From Balneolaceae bacterium (GTDB lineage: Bacteria; Bacteroidota; Rhodothermia; Balneolales; Balneolaceae), in NCBI GenBank assembly GCA_003555185.1, contig PWFZ01000159.1, positions 1 through 6,105 of the forward strand: a stretch of 6,105 nt of DNA, given 5' to 3'. The translations under genes were made by a program, and so were the position numbers. Shown here piece by piece: positions 5,145 to 6,105 of this stretch; positions within the stretch are counted from its first letter, which is position 1; each line of letters starts with the position of its first letter. The notes beneath the pieces were generated by a model that saw nothing but the letters and a program-made list of their open reading frames with translations, was not told where the DNA came from and searched no databases.

Positions 5145-6105
5145 TTAACTGTTACGAAAGCTAATATCCATTAAAATCAAGCCCTCAGGGTCTACTATCA
5201 CTTCAACATCCGGAGCAACTTCTATGGATATCGCGCCATTTTCAGGCACTATATTTATTCGTTCGTCTCCAATTTTTAGCTCAATTGGCATTGGGAAAGG
5301 AGTTTCATCCTGAGTATTCCACTGCATTCTAATCACATTCCCCCGACGAAGAACATCAAGTCTTGGCAGGTCTGCCTGACGCAAATACACTTCAAATAGC
5401 CAACCCAGATTTTGGTTGGTAATCGATTCGGTCAGGTGCAGAAAATCATCCGTTGTGGCAAAGCGATTATGAGAACCATCGGTTACAGATTCCAATTCGG
5501 GATCGGGGTAAGAAAATCGCCGTAAAGATTCAAAAAATGCATCATCACCGATGTAAAATCGCAGAGTATGCAAAAAAGCCGCTCCTTTATAATAGACATC
5601 TCCACCCCGGCCACCACCGGTAATTTCCAGTGAGGATTTGCTTGTCCTTGGTGCCGTTTCACTCTGGCTGGAAATTCTGTTTTTGAACAGCTCAATCATC
5701 TCATTGTACGCGTCCTGTCCCGATATGTGCTCAGCATAAAGCGCCTGCATGTACGTACCAAATCCTTCGTGAATCCAGAAATCCCGCCAGTCCCAAGCCG
5801 TGATGTGATTACCCCACCATTCGTGTGCCAGTTCATGTTGATGCAAATCATCAAAACCGGCATTTAATCCAAACAGATTATCATTCTCAAAATTGGCACC
5901 ATAGGCAATCAGCGTTTGATGTTCCATCCCTAAATAAGGCGCATGTGCCACACCATATTTATCTGCCCTGTATGGGTATGGACCCGCAGTATTTTCCATG
6001 AATTCCATCTGTTCTGCAAACTGTGGAAACAGTTTCTCACCCTCTTCCAGAAACTCGGGCAGAACCCAAAATATGATGTCCATCTCATCTCCCGCAATAC
6101 TGGTA
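5145..6105 (-). CDS. M1 family zinc aminopeptidase, C-terminal part (partial)
   Basis: About 320 C-terminal residues are visible. The frame stays open past the Met at 6083-6081 to the window edge (TSIAGDE precedes it), so that Met is internal and the true start lies outside. Numbering from this Met, GMEHQ (52-56) is the substrate N-terminus motif (GxMEN in most M1 enzymes). HELAH (83-87) plus E106 form the zinc site HExxH-x18-E, with WIHEGFGTY around the third ligand. Y164 or Y165 in DVYYKGA is the likely transition-state tyrosine. M1 enzymes remove N-terminal residues from peptides. Residues 240-312 look like a beta-sandwich end domain, and no long C-terminal helical (ERAP-type) domain follows, so this is a short M1 form. 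Location cannot be judged without the N-terminus; many such enzymes are periplasmic or membrane-attached. The gene converges on the stress-protein gene and shows no functional link to it. Confidence 0.92.
   Translation of the reverse strand, partial: TSIAGDEMDIIFWVLPEFLEEGEKLFPQFAEQMEFMENTAGPYPYRADKYGVAHAPYLGMEHQTLIAYGANFENDNLFGLNAGFDDLHQHELAHEWWGNHITAWDWRDFWIHEGFGTYMQALYAEHISGQDAYNEMIELFKNRISSQSETAPRTSKSSLEITGGGRGGDVYYKGAAFLHTLRFYIGDDAFFESLRRFSYPDPELESVTDGSHNRFATTDDFLHLTESITNQNLGWLFEVYLRQADLPRLDVLRRGNVIRMQWNTQDETPFPMPIELKIGDERINIVPENGAISIEVAPDVEVIVDPEGLILMDISFRNS

Noticed and set aside
1..6105. CRISPR array, insertion sequence, tRNA or rRNA, or defence island
   Set aside because: No regularly spaced repeats, transposase, terminal repeats, tRNA-like folds or defence-type domains were seen; all large frames match the genes listed.

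Overview
The window is about 6.1 kb of AT-leaning DNA (roughly 40% GC by eye). It is consistent with a halotolerant or marine bacterium of the Bacteroidetes/Balneolaeota/Rhodothermaeota side of the FCB group. The basis is indirect: Bacteroidota-like protein flavours (a DoxX protein, a short M1 aminopeptidase with a GMEHQ motif, a porin with a QVPFG motif), the lack of Shine-Dalgarno sequences before most starts, and an osmolyte-transport locus. No marker gene is present, so the taxonomic call is an inference.

Layout. (1) Positions 1-344, minus strand: the first 114 residues of a DASH-type cryptochrome/photolyase, running off the left edge. (2) 345-517: a divergent intergenic region with an 8-bp perfect inverted repeat. 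(3) 518-943, plus: a four-helix DoxX-family membrane protein. (4) 944-1252: a 309-bp AT-rich region holding a 14-bp perfect palindrome, a split direct repeat and an imperfect dyad, and so probably the control region of the next operon. (5) 1253-5079, plus: three genes with no internal terminator, namely an outer-membrane beta-barrel porin, a BCCT-family (betaine/carnitine/choline-type) transporter, and a tandem-domain universal stress protein (USP) starting 2 nt after the transporter stop. (6) 5104-5130: a strong intrinsic terminator. (7) 5145-6105, minus: the C-terminal part of an M1 zinc aminopeptidase, converging on the operon and running off the right edge.

The most interesting unit is the porin-BCCT-USP operon. 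It can be read as a complete compatible-solute uptake module: a channel through the outer membrane, a sodium-coupled symporter in the inner membrane, and a cytoplasmic USP that may tune the transporter. The last role would resemble TeaD, the USP encoded next to the TeaABC ectoine transporter of Halomonas elongata. The substrate and the USP role are inference. The USP is unusual because neither of its two domains keeps the classical ATP-binding glycine motif. Nothing else looks like a mobile element, CRISPR array, RNA gene or defence system.
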